64,000 nt of DNA from Blautia massiliensis (ex Durand et al. 2017) (GCF_001487165.1 NZ_LN913006.1:1792305-1856304); one strand, 5' to 3'; numbered from the stretch's first letter, positions 45,236 through 55,279 are shown. Notes: generated by a model not told the origin, from the letters alone. Translations and numbers: made by a program.

Positions 45236-46444
45236 ATGAAATACGACTTCACTTCCATCATTGACCGGCATGGCAGAGATTCCATCGCAGTAGACGGCCT
45301 GAAGGGCGATGGTTTCTCTCCTGCCCCGCCGAAGGAGGGCTTCGATGCCATCCCGATGTGGGTAGCAGACATGAACTTTCCTACTGTACCTACCATACAG
45401 CAGGCGATCATCGAACGGGCCAGTCACCCGGCCTTCGGTTACTTCGAAGCCCCGCCGGAATATTATAAAGCCATCATCCGCTGGCAGGAAACACGCCACG
45501 GTGTCACCGGTCTGAAGCCCAGGCACATTGGCTACGAAAATGGCGTTCTGGGCGGAGTTATCAGTGCACTGAACTGCATCTGCTCCCGCGGTGATAACGT
45601 CCTGGTCCACAGCCCGACATACATAGGCTTCACCTCAAGCCTGAAAAACAACGGCTACGAGGCCGTACATTCTCCGCTGGTAAGGGATGAAAACGGCATA
45701 TGGAGAATGGATTATGCAGACATGGAAAAACAACTCCGTGAAAAGAAGATCCACGCTGCCATTCTCTGCAATCCACACAATCCCTGCGGACGCGTGTGGG
45801 AACGCCGGGAGCTGGAAAAAGCCATGGAGCTGTACCGAAAATATGATGTCTACGTCATCTCAGACGAGATCTGGTCTGACCTCATCCTGAATGGCCATAA
45901 GCATATCCCCAGCCAGTCCGTCAGCGAAGATGCCCGCCAGCGTACAGCAGCCTTCTACGCTCCATCCAAAACCTTTAATCTGGCAGGACTTGTTGGCAGC
46001 TATCACATTGTATACAACAGCTGGTGGCGGGATCGTATTTTGAAGGAGTCCAGTCTGAGCCATTATAATATGATGAATGTTCTGTCCATGCACGCTCTGC
46101 TTGGCGCTTATCAGCCTGAAGGCTATGAATGGACCGATGAACTATGCGAAGTACTAAGCGGAAATGTAAGCTTTGCCTGTGATTACATTGACCGGCACTT
46201 TAAGGGTGTCAACGTTTCCAGACCGGAAGGCACCTACATGCTCTTTGCCGACTGCACCGACTGGTGTACTGCCCATGGCAAAACAATCGAAGATGTGGAA
46301 AAAGCCTGCTGGGATGTCGGCGTTGCCGTCCAGGACGGCAGGATGTTTTTCGGTCCCTGTCACCTGAGAATGAATCTGGCCTCACCCCGTTCCCGCATAG
46401 AAGAAGCCTTCCGCCGAATGGATCGGTACGTCTTCAACAGGTAA
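45236..46444 (+). CDS. MalY/PatB-family PLP-dependent aminotransferase (C-S lyase)
   Basis: Cytoplasmic PLP enzyme of 402 residues. PatB/MalY features: MWVADMNFP near the N-terminus, NPHNPCGRVW, and the PLP Lys in YAPSKTFNLAG. Family members are cystathionine beta-lyases that cleave cysteine S-conjugates. ATG is preceded by ACGGAG. Starts just beyond the IS607 right end. Confidence 0.9.
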   Translation: MKYDFTSIIDRHGRDSIAVDGLKGDGFSPAPPKEGFDAIPMWVADMNFPTVPTIQQAIIERASHPAFGYFEAPPEYYKAIIRWQETRHGVTGLKPRHIGYENGVLGGVISALNCICSRGDNVLVHSPTYIGFTSSLKNNGYEAVHSPLVRDENGIWRMDYADMEKQLREKKIHAAILCNPHNPCGRVWERRELEKAMELYRKYDVYVISDEIWSDLILNGHKHIPSQSVSEDARQRTAAFYAPSKTFNLAGLVGSYHIVYNSWWRDRILKESSLSHYNMMNVLSMHALLGAYQPEGYEWTDELCEVLSGNVSFACDYIDRHFKGVNVSRPEGTYMLFADCTDWCTAHGKTIEDVEKACWDVGVAVQDGRMFFGPCHLRMNLASPRSRIEEAFRRMDRYVFNR

Positions 46445-46473
46445 AAATCCACTCTGCCATTCATTACAATCTA

Positions 46474-46482
46474 TGCTATAAT
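46474..46482 (+). promoter_or_regulatory. Extended -10 promoter of pepV
   Basis: TGC-TATAAT upstream of pepV. A hairpin AGCGTTCC/GGAACGCT (46498-46528) lies in the leader. Confidence 0.5.
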
Positions 46483-46548
46483 AGAGCTCATAACATCAGC
46501 GTTCCATCCTGTCACTTTCCGGAACGCTGTAAACAGGAGGAAATCAAT

Positions 46549-47907
46549 ATGGATATTAAAGAGGAAATCCACGCATTATCAGAAGAAATGCTCACAAATC
46601 TTGGCAGACTGGTTGCCATTGACTCCCAGCTCGGTACCCCTTCCGAGGGAAAACCATTTGGTGAGGGTCCTGCAAAAGCCCTGGAAGAGGGACTGAAGAT
46701 TGCCGAAGAACTTGGCTTTAAAACCGTAAACCTGGATAACTACTGCGGTTATGCCGAAATGGGTGAGGGCGATGAGATCGTCGGCATCGCCGGTCATCTG
46801 GATATCGTTCCTGTAGGCGGAGACTGGACCTACGATCCGTTCCGCCTTACCCGTGAAGACGATCATGTATACGGCCGCGGGACCACTGATGACAAAGGCC
46901 CTATCCTGGAAGCGCTCTATGCCATGAAGCTTCTCCGCGACCACGGCGTGAAGCTGAACAAAAGAGTCCGCCTGATCATGGGCTGCAACGAGGAAACAGG
47001 TTCCAGATGTATGGATCACTACAATCAGGTAGCAGAAGAGCTTTCCTGCGGTTTCACACCGGATGCCAGCTTCCCGTGTATCCACGGTGAAAAAGGTCAG
47101 CTTGCCATGATCGCCTGCTCCAAAAACACCCGGATTATCTCCATGAACGGCGGTTTTGTATCCAATGCAATGTGTGACACCTGTACAACCATTGTTCCCG
47201 ATGAGGACGGTCTGAAGGAAAAGCTGGAATCCGCACTTTCCCGGACGAAGCTCCAGGAATATAAGGTAACCGAAGAAAATGGTGAGCTCACCATCTACGC
47301 CAAAGGTATTCCGGCTCATGCCAGCACTCCCCATCTCGGTGTCAATGCTGCAGGAGTAACCTTTGAATGTCTGGCAAAAGCAGGCTTTGAAGATGACTTT
47401 GTGGAATTCTATAACTCCCATATCGGCACTGCATGTGACGGCTCCGGCATTGGTCTGAAATTTGCAGATGAATACGGCGATCTGACGTTATGCAACGGAA
47501 TCGTAAAAACAGAAAACGGTGTCATTTCCTGTACCATCGATATCCGTGTTCCGGTAACTCTTAATGAGACCGATATCCGCAAAATGTGCCAGGACAGACT
47601 GGAAGATAAAAACGGTCGTATTGAGATCATAAAGGTTGTTGCTCCGTTATTCTTCCCAAGAGAATCTCCGCTGGTAAATGCTCTTTACAAAGCTTACACA
47701 GATGTGACCGGCGATACCGAACACAAACCAATGGTCATCGGAGGCGGCACTTACGCAAAATCCCTCAAAAACATCATAGCCTTCGGACCTGAAAAAGAGG
47801 GAATTGACTACCGTATCCACGGAGCCGATGAATTTATCCTGGTCTCCGGCATGGAAGAAGCAGTACTGATCTATATGGAAGCGATCAAAAATATGCTTGC
47901 GATCTGA
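46549..47907 (+). CDS. pepV: Dipeptidase PepV-like (M20 family, Sapep)
   Basis: Zinc aminodipeptidase of 452 residues. M20 metal ligands appear in GIAGHLDIVP, GRGTTDDKGP and CNEETGS; the lid domain (about 190-390) and C-terminal IHGADEF His are present. The ATG has AGGAGG 8 nt upstream; the longer overlapping frame is not supported. Probably cotranscribed with the next gene (20 nt gap). Role: intracellular di/tripeptide cleavage. Confidence 0.93.
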   Translation: MDIKEEIHALSEEMLTNLGRLVAIDSQLGTPSEGKPFGEGPAKALEEGLKIAEELGFKTVNLDNYCGYAEMGEGDEIVGIAGHLDIVPVGGDWTYDPFRLTREDDHVYGRGTTDDKGPILEALYAMKLLRDHGVKLNKRVRLIMGCNEETGSRCMDHYNQVAEELSCGFTPDASFPCIHGEKGQLAMIACSKNTRIISMNGGFVSNAMCDTCTTIVPDEDGLKEKLESALSRTKLQEYKVTEENGELTIYAKGIPAHASTPHLGVNAAGVTFECLAKAGFEDDFVEFYNSHIGTACDGSGIGLKFADEYGDLTLCNGIVKTENGVISCTIDIRVPVTLNETDIRKMCQDRLEDKNGRIEIIKVVAPLFFPRESPLVNALYKAYTDVTGDTEHKPMVIGGGTYAKSLKNIIAFGPEKEGIDYRIHGADEFILVSGMEEAVLIYMEAIKNMLAI

Positions 47908-47927
47908 AATCAGGAGGATAAGAAATC

Positions 47928-48341
47928 ATGAGTACAAAAGCTGAACACGCTACAAAATTACACGAGAATGGCTGTAACTGTGCACAGGCAGTTGCCTGTT
48001 CTTTCTGCCAGGAATTTGGCATCGATGAAAACGAGATGTTCCGTATTGCCGAGGGCTTCGGCCTTGGAATGGGTGTTATGGAAATGTGCGGTGCTCTTTC
48101 CGGTATGGCTATGATCATCGGACTTTCCAACAGCCGCGGAAATACCGAAGAAGGTTCCGGCTCCAAAGGTGACACTTACAAAAAGCTCCGCACCTATATC
48201 CAGAAATTCAAAGAAAAAAACGGTTCCTGTATCTGCCGTGAATTAAAAGGTGTAGAGACAGGCAAGGTTCTCTGCAGCTGCCCGCAGTGTATCACCGATG
48301 CGGTTGCTCTTACAGAAGAATATCTTGCGGAAAACAGATAA
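47928..48341 (+). CDS. C_GCAxxG_C_C family protein
   Basis: A 137-residue cysteine-rich protein of the C_GCAxxG_C_C family (putative redox or metal-binding). The signature cysteines are in NGCNCAQAVACSFC, MCGALSGM, CICRELKG and LCSCPQC. AGGAGG-type site before ATG. Downstream of pepV; function unknown. Confidence 0.87.
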   Translation: MSTKAEHATKLHENGCNCAQAVACSFCQEFGIDENEMFRIAEGFGLGMGVMEMCGALSGMAMIIGLSNSRGNTEEGSGSKGDTYKKLRTYIQKFKEKNGSCICRELKGVETGKVLCSCPQCITDAVALTEEYLAENR

Positions 48342-48352
48342 TCTCATAAAAT

Positions 48353-48415
48353 AAAACAGCAGAATTGTATATTCCCTGTAATCCCGGGACATACAGCTCT
48401 GCTGTTTTCTGTTTC
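48353..48415 (+). terminator. Terminator of the pepV operon
   Basis: Long hairpin with outer stem ACAGCAGA/TCTGCTGT and T-rich trail; it may also serve the opposite strand. Confidence 0.7.
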
Positions 48416-48583
48416 TATTCGCTTTTCACTGTCAGATCCTTCACCCATCTGTATTTCTTATAATTCAGGTACACAGCCGGGATCTTTACAACTTCATCCA
48501 GACTGATGAGCTTTCTGGTAAAAATGCCGGCGCTCTTTTATTTTTGCCCACGCCTCTTCGTCAAACTTACGGTCTTTCACGCT
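48415..48583 (-). pseudogene. C-terminal remnant of an unrecognised gene
   Basis: Two coding-like pieces in different frames on the minus strand: RKFDEEAWAKIKERRHFYQK and, after a shift, ISLDEVVKIPAVYLNYKKY with RWVKDLTVKSE then TAG. It lies just past the alpha-galactosidase stop. Family not recognised. Confidence 0.4.
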
Positions 48584-48586
48584 TTT

Positions 48587-50704
48587 CTATTTCATCTCGA
48601 TCTTAAACAGTCTGGCCGCTTTTTCCTGTGGCATCTTCACTACAAGATTTCCATTTTCGATCTTATATCCGCACATCTCTTCCTTCGGATAGATCACGGA
48701 TACTCTGCGGACCTGCTCTGCATTTTCCAGCGGGATCACTGCTTCTGTTGTTCCCGGTGTCCATACCGAAAGATAGGTATTCTTCTCTGCTTTCACTCCG
48801 TAAGCAAGAACTTCAGATTTCAGAGTTCCAAAACCAAGTGGGAAGAACGGCACGCCGTCACGGACTTCCTCACGGATCTCCTTATACAGGGAGATTCCCT
48901 CCTTCATACGGTTCATGGAATTTTCGCCCAGCTTCCATACCATACCGCTGATATATGGGCGGAGAAGCATACCATTTACTACATTGTAGATTACATGCTC
49001 TTCTTCATCCTCATACGGATATACCCACATACCACCCTGCTCCGGAGTTACCGCACTGGCTACATTGGCAGCGATATTGGCATTGTAGAGATAATCTGTC
49101 TGATCACTGGTAGACTGCAGGCTTAAGATCTTCAGCATACCATAATCCATACGCTGTCCGCCGGAACCGCAGTTCTCCACAACAAGCTCCGGATGATCCC
49201 GGAAGATTTCCTCATACCACTGGTGAAGACATTCATAATGCTCACGGATGGCATCTGCACAGCTGTCACTGTTCAGATCACTTCCATATCCCATAGTTAC
49301 GTTATAGTCCACTTTAAAGTACTCTACACCGTAATCATTGATCAGTCTGTCTACTACATCACGGCAATATTTCCGTACCTCCGGATTGCGGAAATCCAGC
49401 ATATAGCGTTTATTGTCAATGTGGCGTTTTCCATGACGGCAGACAAACCAGTCATCCGGAAGCTTGTTTGCCAGCTCGCAGGCAACTCCCATAACCTCGA
49501 TTTCCAGCCAGAGTCCCATTTTCAGGCCTTTACTGTGTGCATGATCGCAGACTTCTTTCAAACCATTGGGGAATCTTCCGGATGCTTCTTTCCATTCCCC
49601 GACACGGTCCCACCAGAATCCGTCGTCATACCAGCCTGCATCCAGGCAGTAATATTCGCATCCGAGCTCTGCTGCCTTGTCAATGATGGAAAGCTCCCGC
49701 TCCGTTGTAGGGTCTCCCATCAGGCAGTTCATGTAATCATTAAATACCACGTTCAGCTTCTCATCGTCCGTATTCGGTCTGCGTACTTTTCTCCGATATC
49801 TGGTCAGTGCCGCTACTGCCGGATTCAGGCCACCTTTTACAACCGCTGCCCCTGCCGGAACGGTTGTAAAGCTTTCTCCCGGTTTCAGATTCTTATACCA
49901 GCCATGCTCCTGCTCTGTGGCGCCGCTTAAGGCAAGATACAGATTTCCGCCCTGTGCAGAGCCATATTCTGCCAGCCACTGTCCGGAGCTTTCAATCTGG
50001 AAAATATACGTCTCCCCTGTTTCTCTGTCCTCGGCAATTCCCATGGGAAGATACTCACAGGTAGACCAGGTGCCCTTTCCACTGTAACAATAACGGTTCA
50101 GGCCATATCCCTGATGATTGAAGCCATCTACGACCATTCCGTTTAAATTCAGCGTTTCTGCATCGTATTTCTGCCACTGTGCCTCACAGCACCAGCTGTT
50201 AAACGGCACATAGATATCTGTTTTTTTATAATAAGGCTTCTCGCCGCCTCTGGAGATTCCCTGATACATAAAAGAAGAAACATAGGTCAGCCCCTGATTC
50301 TCGCTTCCCTCGTTGATGATTTCTGTCCAGGTCTGTACTGCCGGCACTCCGTCAAACAGGCGCATATGATATACTGCCTTCAGCTTTTCCGGGGAAATCA
50401 TTACGATCTCCAGCTCTTTTCCGCCGGCCTGTGCCTTCAGCTCATGGTTCTCATAAACAAAATCCACAGAGGACTGATTGATGTTGTTTTTGTAGGCATG
50501 CATGTTTAAGCTTCCTGTGCCGCTTCTGTGGATCTCAACAGCCGGATAACAGATATCCTCCTTCGGCTCCATGACTGCTTTTTTTACTTCCTGTGAAGAA
50601 AAATCTGCCAGCTCTACCACGCCGTTTTCCCGGATACGAAACTGGATATCCAGGCCATTCTCATGTAATTCGATCATTTTCATGTTTTCATTTTTATAGC
50701 TCAT
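48587..50704 (-). CDS. Alpha-galactosidase, GH36
   Basis: Glycoside hydrolase of 705 residues that releases alpha-linked galactose from raffinose-family sugars or galactomannan. The (beta/alpha)8 catalytic domain has the nucleophile in VEYFKVDYN and the acid/base in LQSTSDQTDY; the N-terminal beta-sandwich and C-terminal domains complete GH36. No signal peptide, so intracellular. Divergent from an AraC-type activator, suggesting sugar-inducible control. A galactoside transporter is not seen in the window, although a standalone MsmK ATPase is. Confidence 0.93.
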   Translation of the reverse strand: MSYKNENMKMIELHENGLDIQFRIRENGVVELADFSSQEVKKAVMEPKEDICYPAVEIHRSGTGSLNMHAYKNNINQSSVDFVYENHELKAQAGGKELEIVMISPEKLKAVYHMRLFDGVPAVQTWTEIINEGSENQGLTYVSSFMYQGISRGGEKPYYKKTDIYVPFNSWCCEAQWQKYDAETLNLNGMVVDGFNHQGYGLNRYCYSGKGTWSTCEYLPMGIAEDRETGETYIFQIESSGQWLAEYGSAQGGNLYLALSGATEQEHGWYKNLKPGESFTTVPAGAAVVKGGLNPAVAALTRYRRKVRRPNTDDEKLNVVFNDYMNCLMGDPTTERELSIIDKAAELGCEYYCLDAGWYDDGFWWDRVGEWKEASGRFPNGLKEVCDHAHSKGLKMGLWLEIEVMGVACELANKLPDDWFVCRHGKRHIDNKRYMLDFRNPEVRKYCRDVVDRLINDYGVEYFKVDYNVTMGYGSDLNSDSCADAIREHYECLHQWYEEIFRDHPELVVENCGSGGQRMDYGMLKILSLQSTSDQTDYLYNANIAANVASAVTPEQGGMWVYPYEDEEEHVIYNVVNGMLLRPYISGMVWKLGENSMNRMKEGISLYKEIREEVRDGVPFFPLGFGTLKSEVLAYGVKAEKNTYLSVWTPGTTEAVIPLENAEQVRRVSVIYPKEEMCGYKIENGNLVVKMPQEKAARLFKIEMK

Positions 50705-50802
50705 AGAAAATACCCTCCGTTTTTCTGATTCTGATCACAGTATAATATCTGTTTTTTTATAAGGTGACAGGTATCATCCCCTGAATGTAAAAATGCAATA
50801 TA

Positions 50803-50831
50803 TTGTCGTATTTATTTTTGCGTGATATACT
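50803..50831 (+). promoter_or_regulatory. Promoter of the AraC-type regulator
   Basis: TTGTCG (50803-50808), 17-bp spacer, TATACT (50826-50831). The divergent region 50705-50964 must also hold the alpha-galactosidase promoter, which I cannot place firmly. Confidence 0.6.
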
Positions 50832-50964
50832 GTTTGCTGACAGTAAAGAGTACAGTCAGTCAGACATGTAGGGCGATTTAATCGAATATCTGCATCTGTC
50901 CGACTCGCAATTTACAGCTGAAATATTTACATTCCGCTTCGCAGTATACTCAGGAGGTTTTTTC

Positions 50965-51912
50965 ATGCCAGATATTTTCCAGGGCTCTTCCCGATATTTC
51001 CATATTTCTGCTTTTTATGCTCTCTCCCTGCCTTATTATCATATGGAGCATCACACACATTCCAGCTATGAGATCATGTATATCACCTCCGGTTCCTGCC
51101 GGGTTTTCTGCCTGGATGGCACACAGGACACGGAATTCCCACTGAAATCCGGGCAATTTATCTTTATCCGTCCGGATGTACCTCACCGGCTGGAGATTCC
51201 GGATGGTTTTCCCTGCTCGATCCTGAATCTGGAATTTTCCCTTACTCCCGAAAAAAGTCCGGTTGCTCTGGAGCTTCTCCTGAAAAAGGATCCCGGATTT
51301 TCCTGGTTCTGGAATTTTACGGAATCCTCCCAGGGCTTTTGCTCCGGCGCGGATTCCCGCAGCTTCGGATACAGCCTGAAGGATCTGCTCACCTTTTTAC
51401 AACAAAATTCCGGTCAGATACAAAAGGAAGAATTTCTCTTCTTTCTTCTTTTCAGCCGCATGCTTACAGAGCTTGCATTCTGCGCCCGCTCCAGCCGGAG
51501 CACCCAGGGAATCGTCTATCTGAAAAAAGCGCTCCGCTATATTGACGAGCATTATCTGGAAGACATTGATATTCCTGCCATCTCCGCATATGCAGGGATC
51601 AACAAATCCTACCTGCAGGCGCTCTTTACAGAAAAAAACGGCTGCACCATCAATACCTATATCAACCGCAAGCGTATGGAACAGGCCTCCTTTCTTCTGT
51701 GCAACAGTACTCTGCACATTACGGATATTGCCTTTTCTTCCGGATATAACAGCCGGCAGCATTTTGCACATACCTTCGAAAAATTTTATCATATGAGCCC
51801 CTCCAGGTACCGAAGCCTTCATACCCGGCCTCTCCGTTCGGATACCCAAAAAAAACGCTATCATATGACTGACGGACTGATGTTGGAAAGCGAACCCTTT
51901 CCTCAGGAATAA
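50965..51912 (+). CDS. AraC-family transcriptional regulator
   Basis: Likely activator of the divergent alpha-galactosidase gene. 315 residues: an N-terminal cupin-type sensor domain (HTHSSYEIMYITSGS, GQFIFIRPDVPH) and a C-terminal double HTH (about 195-295; LEDIDIPAISAYAGINKSYL, ITDIAFSSGYNSRQHFAHTF). GGAGG site before the ATG. Inducer presumably an alpha-galactoside. Confidence 0.9.
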   Translation: MPDIFQGSSRYFHISAFYALSLPYYHMEHHTHSSYEIMYITSGSCRVFCLDGTQDTEFPLKSGQFIFIRPDVPHRLEIPDGFPCSILNLEFSLTPEKSPVALELLLKKDPGFSWFWNFTESSQGFCSGADSRSFGYSLKDLLTFLQQNSGQIQKEEFLFFLLFSRMLTELAFCARSSRSTQGIVYLKKALRYIDEHYLEDIDIPAISAYAGINKSYLQALFTEKNGCTINTYINRKRMEQASFLLCNSTLHITDIAFSSGYNSRQHFAHTFEKFYHMSPSRYRSLHTRPLRSDTQKKRYHMTDGLMLESEPFPQE

Positions 51913-51979
51913 AACTTACTTCATACACCTACACCTTCAGGCTGATACCTGCGATCCACGTCTGAGCCGCCTAAAAAAA

Positions 51980-52028
51980 CGGCCAGGTACGAAGCTCTTA
52001 TCTCTTCGATAACCTGGCCGGCTTTTTA
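51980..52028. terminator. Bidirectional terminator between araC-type gene and the P-type ATPase
   Basis: CGGCCAGGT / ACCTGGCCG stem with A/T tracts on both sides. Confidence 0.8.
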
Positions 52029-52092
52029 TATTTATTGTCAAGCGGATATTCGCAATCCTGCAGAGGACTTACTTGACTCGGTTAAAAATTTT

Positions 52093-54168
52093 CTATGGAA
52101 GCAGATTCTGCATACTCTTCAGGCTAATCGCCAGTGTGGAGGTATTATGCAGAAGTGCGGATGAAGTCGGCTGCAGGATACCTGCAACGCCACAGGCGAT
52201 AAGACCTGCGTTAAAGGTAATAATAAAACGGTAATTACGTCTGATACGCTTCATCAGTGCATTGCTGATCTCTTTCAGAACAACAAGCTCCTGAAGATCA
52301 TCTGCACCTACAGTAATATCTGCGATCTCCCGGGCAATTTCAGCGCCATCACTGATGGCGATACCGACATTGGCTGCGGAAAGTGCCGGAGAATCATTGA
52401 TTCCGTCACCTACCATGATAACCTTTCTTCCGGCTGCCTTCTCTTTTTCGATGAAGTTGGCCTTATCCTCCGGAAGCACCTCGGAATAATATTCGTCCAC
52501 TCCCACACGTCTGGCAATGGCTGCTGCTGTACGCTCGCTGTCCCCTGTCATCATAACGATCTTGGAAATCCCTGCCCCGCGCAGTGCTTCTACAGCAGCT
52601 TTCGCCTCCTCACGAAGGGGATCTTCAATACAGATCACGGCCGCAAGGCGTCCGTCAATGGCAAGATACAGATGGGAATACTCTTCCGGAATATTGTCGA
52701 ATTTCTCCTTGCCATCCTCCGGGATCAGACATTTCTCATCTTCAAATACAAAGTGATAGCTTCCGATCACGGCCTTATGGTCTTCGATCGTAGTGGAAAT
52801 TCCATGCGCTACTACATATTCAACCTTTGAATGCATCTCCTCATGGGCCAGATGCTTCTTCCTGGCAGCACTGACAACAGCCTTGGCCATGGAGTGTGGG
52901 AAATGCTCTTCCATACATGCGGCGATACGCAGCATCTCCTCCGGATCATTGTTGTCAAAAGGAACCACATCCACAACGGTTGGCTTCGCCTTTGTCAGAG
53001 TTCCTGTCTTATCAAATACGATGGTATCTGCCTCAGCCATTGCTTCCAGATATTTACCGCCCTTAACTGTAGCCTTATGTGTACCGGCCTCACGGATCGC
53101 AGACAATACAGAGATCGGCATTGCAAGCTTAAGCGCACAGGAGAAATCCACCATTAGGATCGCAAGGGCCTTGGTGGCATTTCTGGTAAGGAGATATGTA
53201 AGTGCTGTTCCTCCAAGAGTATAGGGAACCAGCTTATCTGCCAGATGCTCTGCCTTTCCCTCCAAAGAAGATTTCAGCTTCTCAGACTCCTCGATCATGG
53301 TAACGATCTTGTCATAGCGGCTGGAACCACCTACCGTCTTTACGCGGATGGTGATCTCACCTTCCTCCACAACAGTGCCTGCATAGGCAACGCTGCCCTC
53401 TTTCTTGCATACAGGTACAGACTCACCGGTAAGAGAAGCCTGGTTGACCATAGCCTCTCCATCTGTAACACTTCCGTCAAAAGGAATTACAGTACCCATA
53501 CGTACAACAACCTCATCTCCCGGCTGGACCTCTCCGGACTCTACCAGGATTTCCTGATCCTCTCTCTTCAGCCATACCCTGCCAACATTCAGGGACATGG
53601 TTCTTGCAAGATCACCTACGGATTTCTTGTGCGTCCACTCTTCCAGGATCTCTCCGATTCCAAGCAGGAACATGATGGAGCCTGCAGTACCAAAGTCCTG
53701 ACGTAATACAGACACTCCAATTGCAGTGGCATCCAGGACCGGCACCTCGATCTTACGATGAAGAAGTGTATCGATTCCCTTCCAGATATATTTCAGGGAA
53801 GTAGCTGTTGTATAAATGGCATTCAGCGGATATGGCAGAAAAAGCCTTCTTCCGTAATGGCAGATCACCTTGGAGATCAGCTTCTCCTGATATTCTGCAT
53901 TCAGCGCTCTCCCTGAGCTCTGCAGCACCTGTGAAGGAACCTCTACATCCTGATAATGAAATTCGCTGATACCACGGATAACCGCAGCTCTGCTGCCCCG
54001 ATAATTTACAACTGCGTCACAGGTTCTCTCATATACCTTGGCAGAAACCACTCCATCAAGATTCTCGAGATAATACAACAGCGTATCTGCCTGCCCGTAG
54101 CTCATCCTCTTCTGAGCAAGATGGATACGAAGCCGGCCTCTTGTCTCATGTTTGATATAAAATTTCAC
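52093..54168 (-). CDS. P1B-6-like metal ATPase, FezB-like (ferrosome)
   Basis: Metal-translocating P-type ATPase of 691 residues. The catalytic DKTGTLT has D386, with LTGES and GDGINDSPAL. In the ion-binding helix the usual CPC is replaced by SCA (residues 343-345, DFSCALKLAMP), the mark I associate with P1B-6 ATPases. The N-terminus has KHETRGRLRIHL, a basic GRLR motif described for FezB, instead of a CxxC metal-binding domain. Start is GTG. Preceded by a small GxxxG protein (14-bp gap) and a Fur-type regulator, a setting like fez operons that build iron-phosphate ferrosomes. Identity as FezB is inference from motifs and context. Confidence 0.75.
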   Translation of the reverse strand: MKFYIKHETRGRLRIHLAQKRMSYGQADTLLYYLENLDGVVSAKVYERTCDAVVNYRGSRAAVIRGISEFHYQDVEVPSQVLQSSGRALNAEYQEKLISKVICHYGRRLFLPYPLNAIYTTATSLKYIWKGIDTLLHRKIEVPVLDATAIGVSVLRQDFGTAGSIMFLLGIGEILEEWTHKKSVGDLARTMSLNVGRVWLKREDQEILVESGEVQPGDEVVVRMGTVIPFDGSVTDGEAMVNQASLTGESVPVCKKEGSVAYAGTVVEEGEITIRVKTVGGSSRYDKIVTMIEESEKLKSSLEGKAEHLADKLVPYTLGGTALTYLLTRNATKALAILMVDFSCALKLAMPISVLSAIREAGTHKATVKGGKYLEAMAEADTIVFDKTGTLTKAKPTVVDVVPFDNNDPEEMLRIAACMEEHFPHSMAKAVVSAARKKHLAHEEMHSKVEYVVAHGISTTIEDHKAVIGSYHFVFEDEKCLIPEDGKEKFDNIPEEYSHLYLAIDGRLAAVICIEDPLREEAKAAVEALRGAGISKIVMMTGDSERTAAAIARRVGVDEYYSEVLPEDKANFIEKEKAAGRKVIMVGDGINDSPALSAANVGIAISDGAEIAREIADITVGADDLQELVVLKEISNALMKRIRRNYRFIITFNAGLIACGVAGILQPTSSALLHNTSTLAISLKSMQNLLP

Positions 54169-54182
54169 GGAAAATCGCCTCT

Positions 54183-54524
54183 TTACTCAGCTGTCTCTTC
54201 TGCTGCTTCTTCTGTCTCTTCTGCTGTTTCTTTGAATGCATCCTCATCTGCAGTTTCCTCTGCTTCTGTCTCAACATCCTCTACAGCCTCTTCAGCTACT
54301 GCTCTTTCCTCATTGATCTCCTTAGCTTCAGCATAAATATCTTCAGCATTCTCCTGAAGATTCGTAGCTGTTTTCATGATGCAGTCCTTAGCTCTTAAAA
54401 CAGCTGCTGTGCATCCTGTGTAAAGCTTCTTCGCATCCTTGCTTGTGAGGATCTTGATTCCTGCTGTACCGAAAAGAACGCCTGCTGCAAAAAGTCCTGA
54501 TTTCTTGAATTTAAAGTCTACCAT
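54183..54524 (-). CDS. DUF6110-like small membrane-associated protein
   Basis: 113 residues: a short hydrophobic segment with GxxxG (SGLFAAGVLFGTAGIKIL, residues 9-26), a middle with TGCTAAVLRAKDC, then a very acidic tail (EEAVEDVETEAEETADEDA...). It resembles DUF6110 proteins found next to P1B ATPases and recalls the small ferrosome-associated FezA/FezX proteins. Strong AGGAGG site. The acidic tail could bind iron or phosphate, which is inference. Confidence 0.65.
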   Translation of the reverse strand: MVDFKFKKSGLFAAGVLFGTAGIKILTSKDAKKLYTGCTAAVLRAKDCIMKTATNLQENAEDIYAEAKEINEERAVAEEAVEDVETEAEETADEDAFKETAEETEEAAEETAE

Positions 54525-54687
54525 AATAATTTCCTCCTGATATATGATTTTTATTTTTTTCTGATTCCCGGTGAGGATTTTTCATGTCCGCCCCGATATT
54601 TTCAATATTATAAAATGTCTGTAAAAAAAAGTCCAGTGTTTTTTGTGTGAACTCAGCACAATTCGTTAAATTTTCAGTTATTTTTAC

Positions 54688-54714
54688 CTAACAGTTAATT
54701 TTTACTAATAGTTT
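54688..54714. promoter_or_regulatory. Tandem CTAAyAGTT motifs upstream of the DUF6110 gene
   Basis: CTAACAGTTA (54688) and CTAATAGTTT (54705) spaced 17 bp. Related CTAATAAGTTAG and CTTAGGTTAG occur in the fur-type gene promoter, suggesting a common operator. The rest of 54525-54783 is AT-rich with no gene. Confidence 0.45.
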
Positions 54715-54783
54715 GATCTATCTAATTCTTAGTCTATACAAACCTCTTCTTTCCTATTATATTGTGCCATAGCTTTTCCATAC

Positions 54784-55242
54784 TCACCCGACCTCATGAA
54801 CAGGCAGCAGCGCCAGGGTACGGATATTCTGTTCACTGATCTCCCCGCAAGCCCGAAGTCCTGCAAGGATCACTTCATTAAGCTTCTGTCCGGACAGATG
54901 GCATATCGTATCATCATCCAGTTCTACTGTGCAGACGCCTTTTGTGCTGCATGCCACGCGATACATATTCTTTCGGCTGATAGCACCGATGGATTCCAGC
55001 GTATTGACCATACGGTATACTGTAGCTACACCGATCTTCGGATCCAATGCGGAAGCCCTGTAATAGATTTCCTTACAACAGGAGCACTCTCCCTCCAGGA
55101 TAATGTCCAGAAGAATCTTTCTCTGTCTGGTGATGCGGAGCCCCTTCTCCTTCAGTTTCTCTATAATAAGATCCCTCTGCATCTCTGTATGTCGGTAGCA
55201 TCCTGTTTTTTTCTCTTCTGTTTCGGCTTCTGCAATATGCAT
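54784..55242 (-). CDS. Fur-family transcriptional regulator
   Basis: Iron- or stress-sensing regulator of 152 residues. The winged helix includes RITRQRKILLDIIL, and GVATVYRMVNTLESIGAISR follows. A CSCCKEIYYRAS segment carries cysteines. The usual CxxC pairs in the C-terminus are absent, so metal sensing may differ from classical Fur. It is the first gene upstream of the DUF6110/ATPase pair on the same strand, so probably controls it. Confidence 0.85.
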   Translation of the reverse strand: MHIAEAETEEKKTGCYRHTEMQRDLIIEKLKEKGLRITRQRKILLDIILEGECSCCKEIYYRASALDPKIGVATVYRMVNTLESIGAISRKNMYRVACSTKGVCTVELDDDTICHLSGQKLNEVILAGLRACGEISEQNIRTLALLPVHEVG

Positions 55243-55279
55243 TCTGATCCCTCCTTTATTGAGAAAACTTTTCTTTTAT

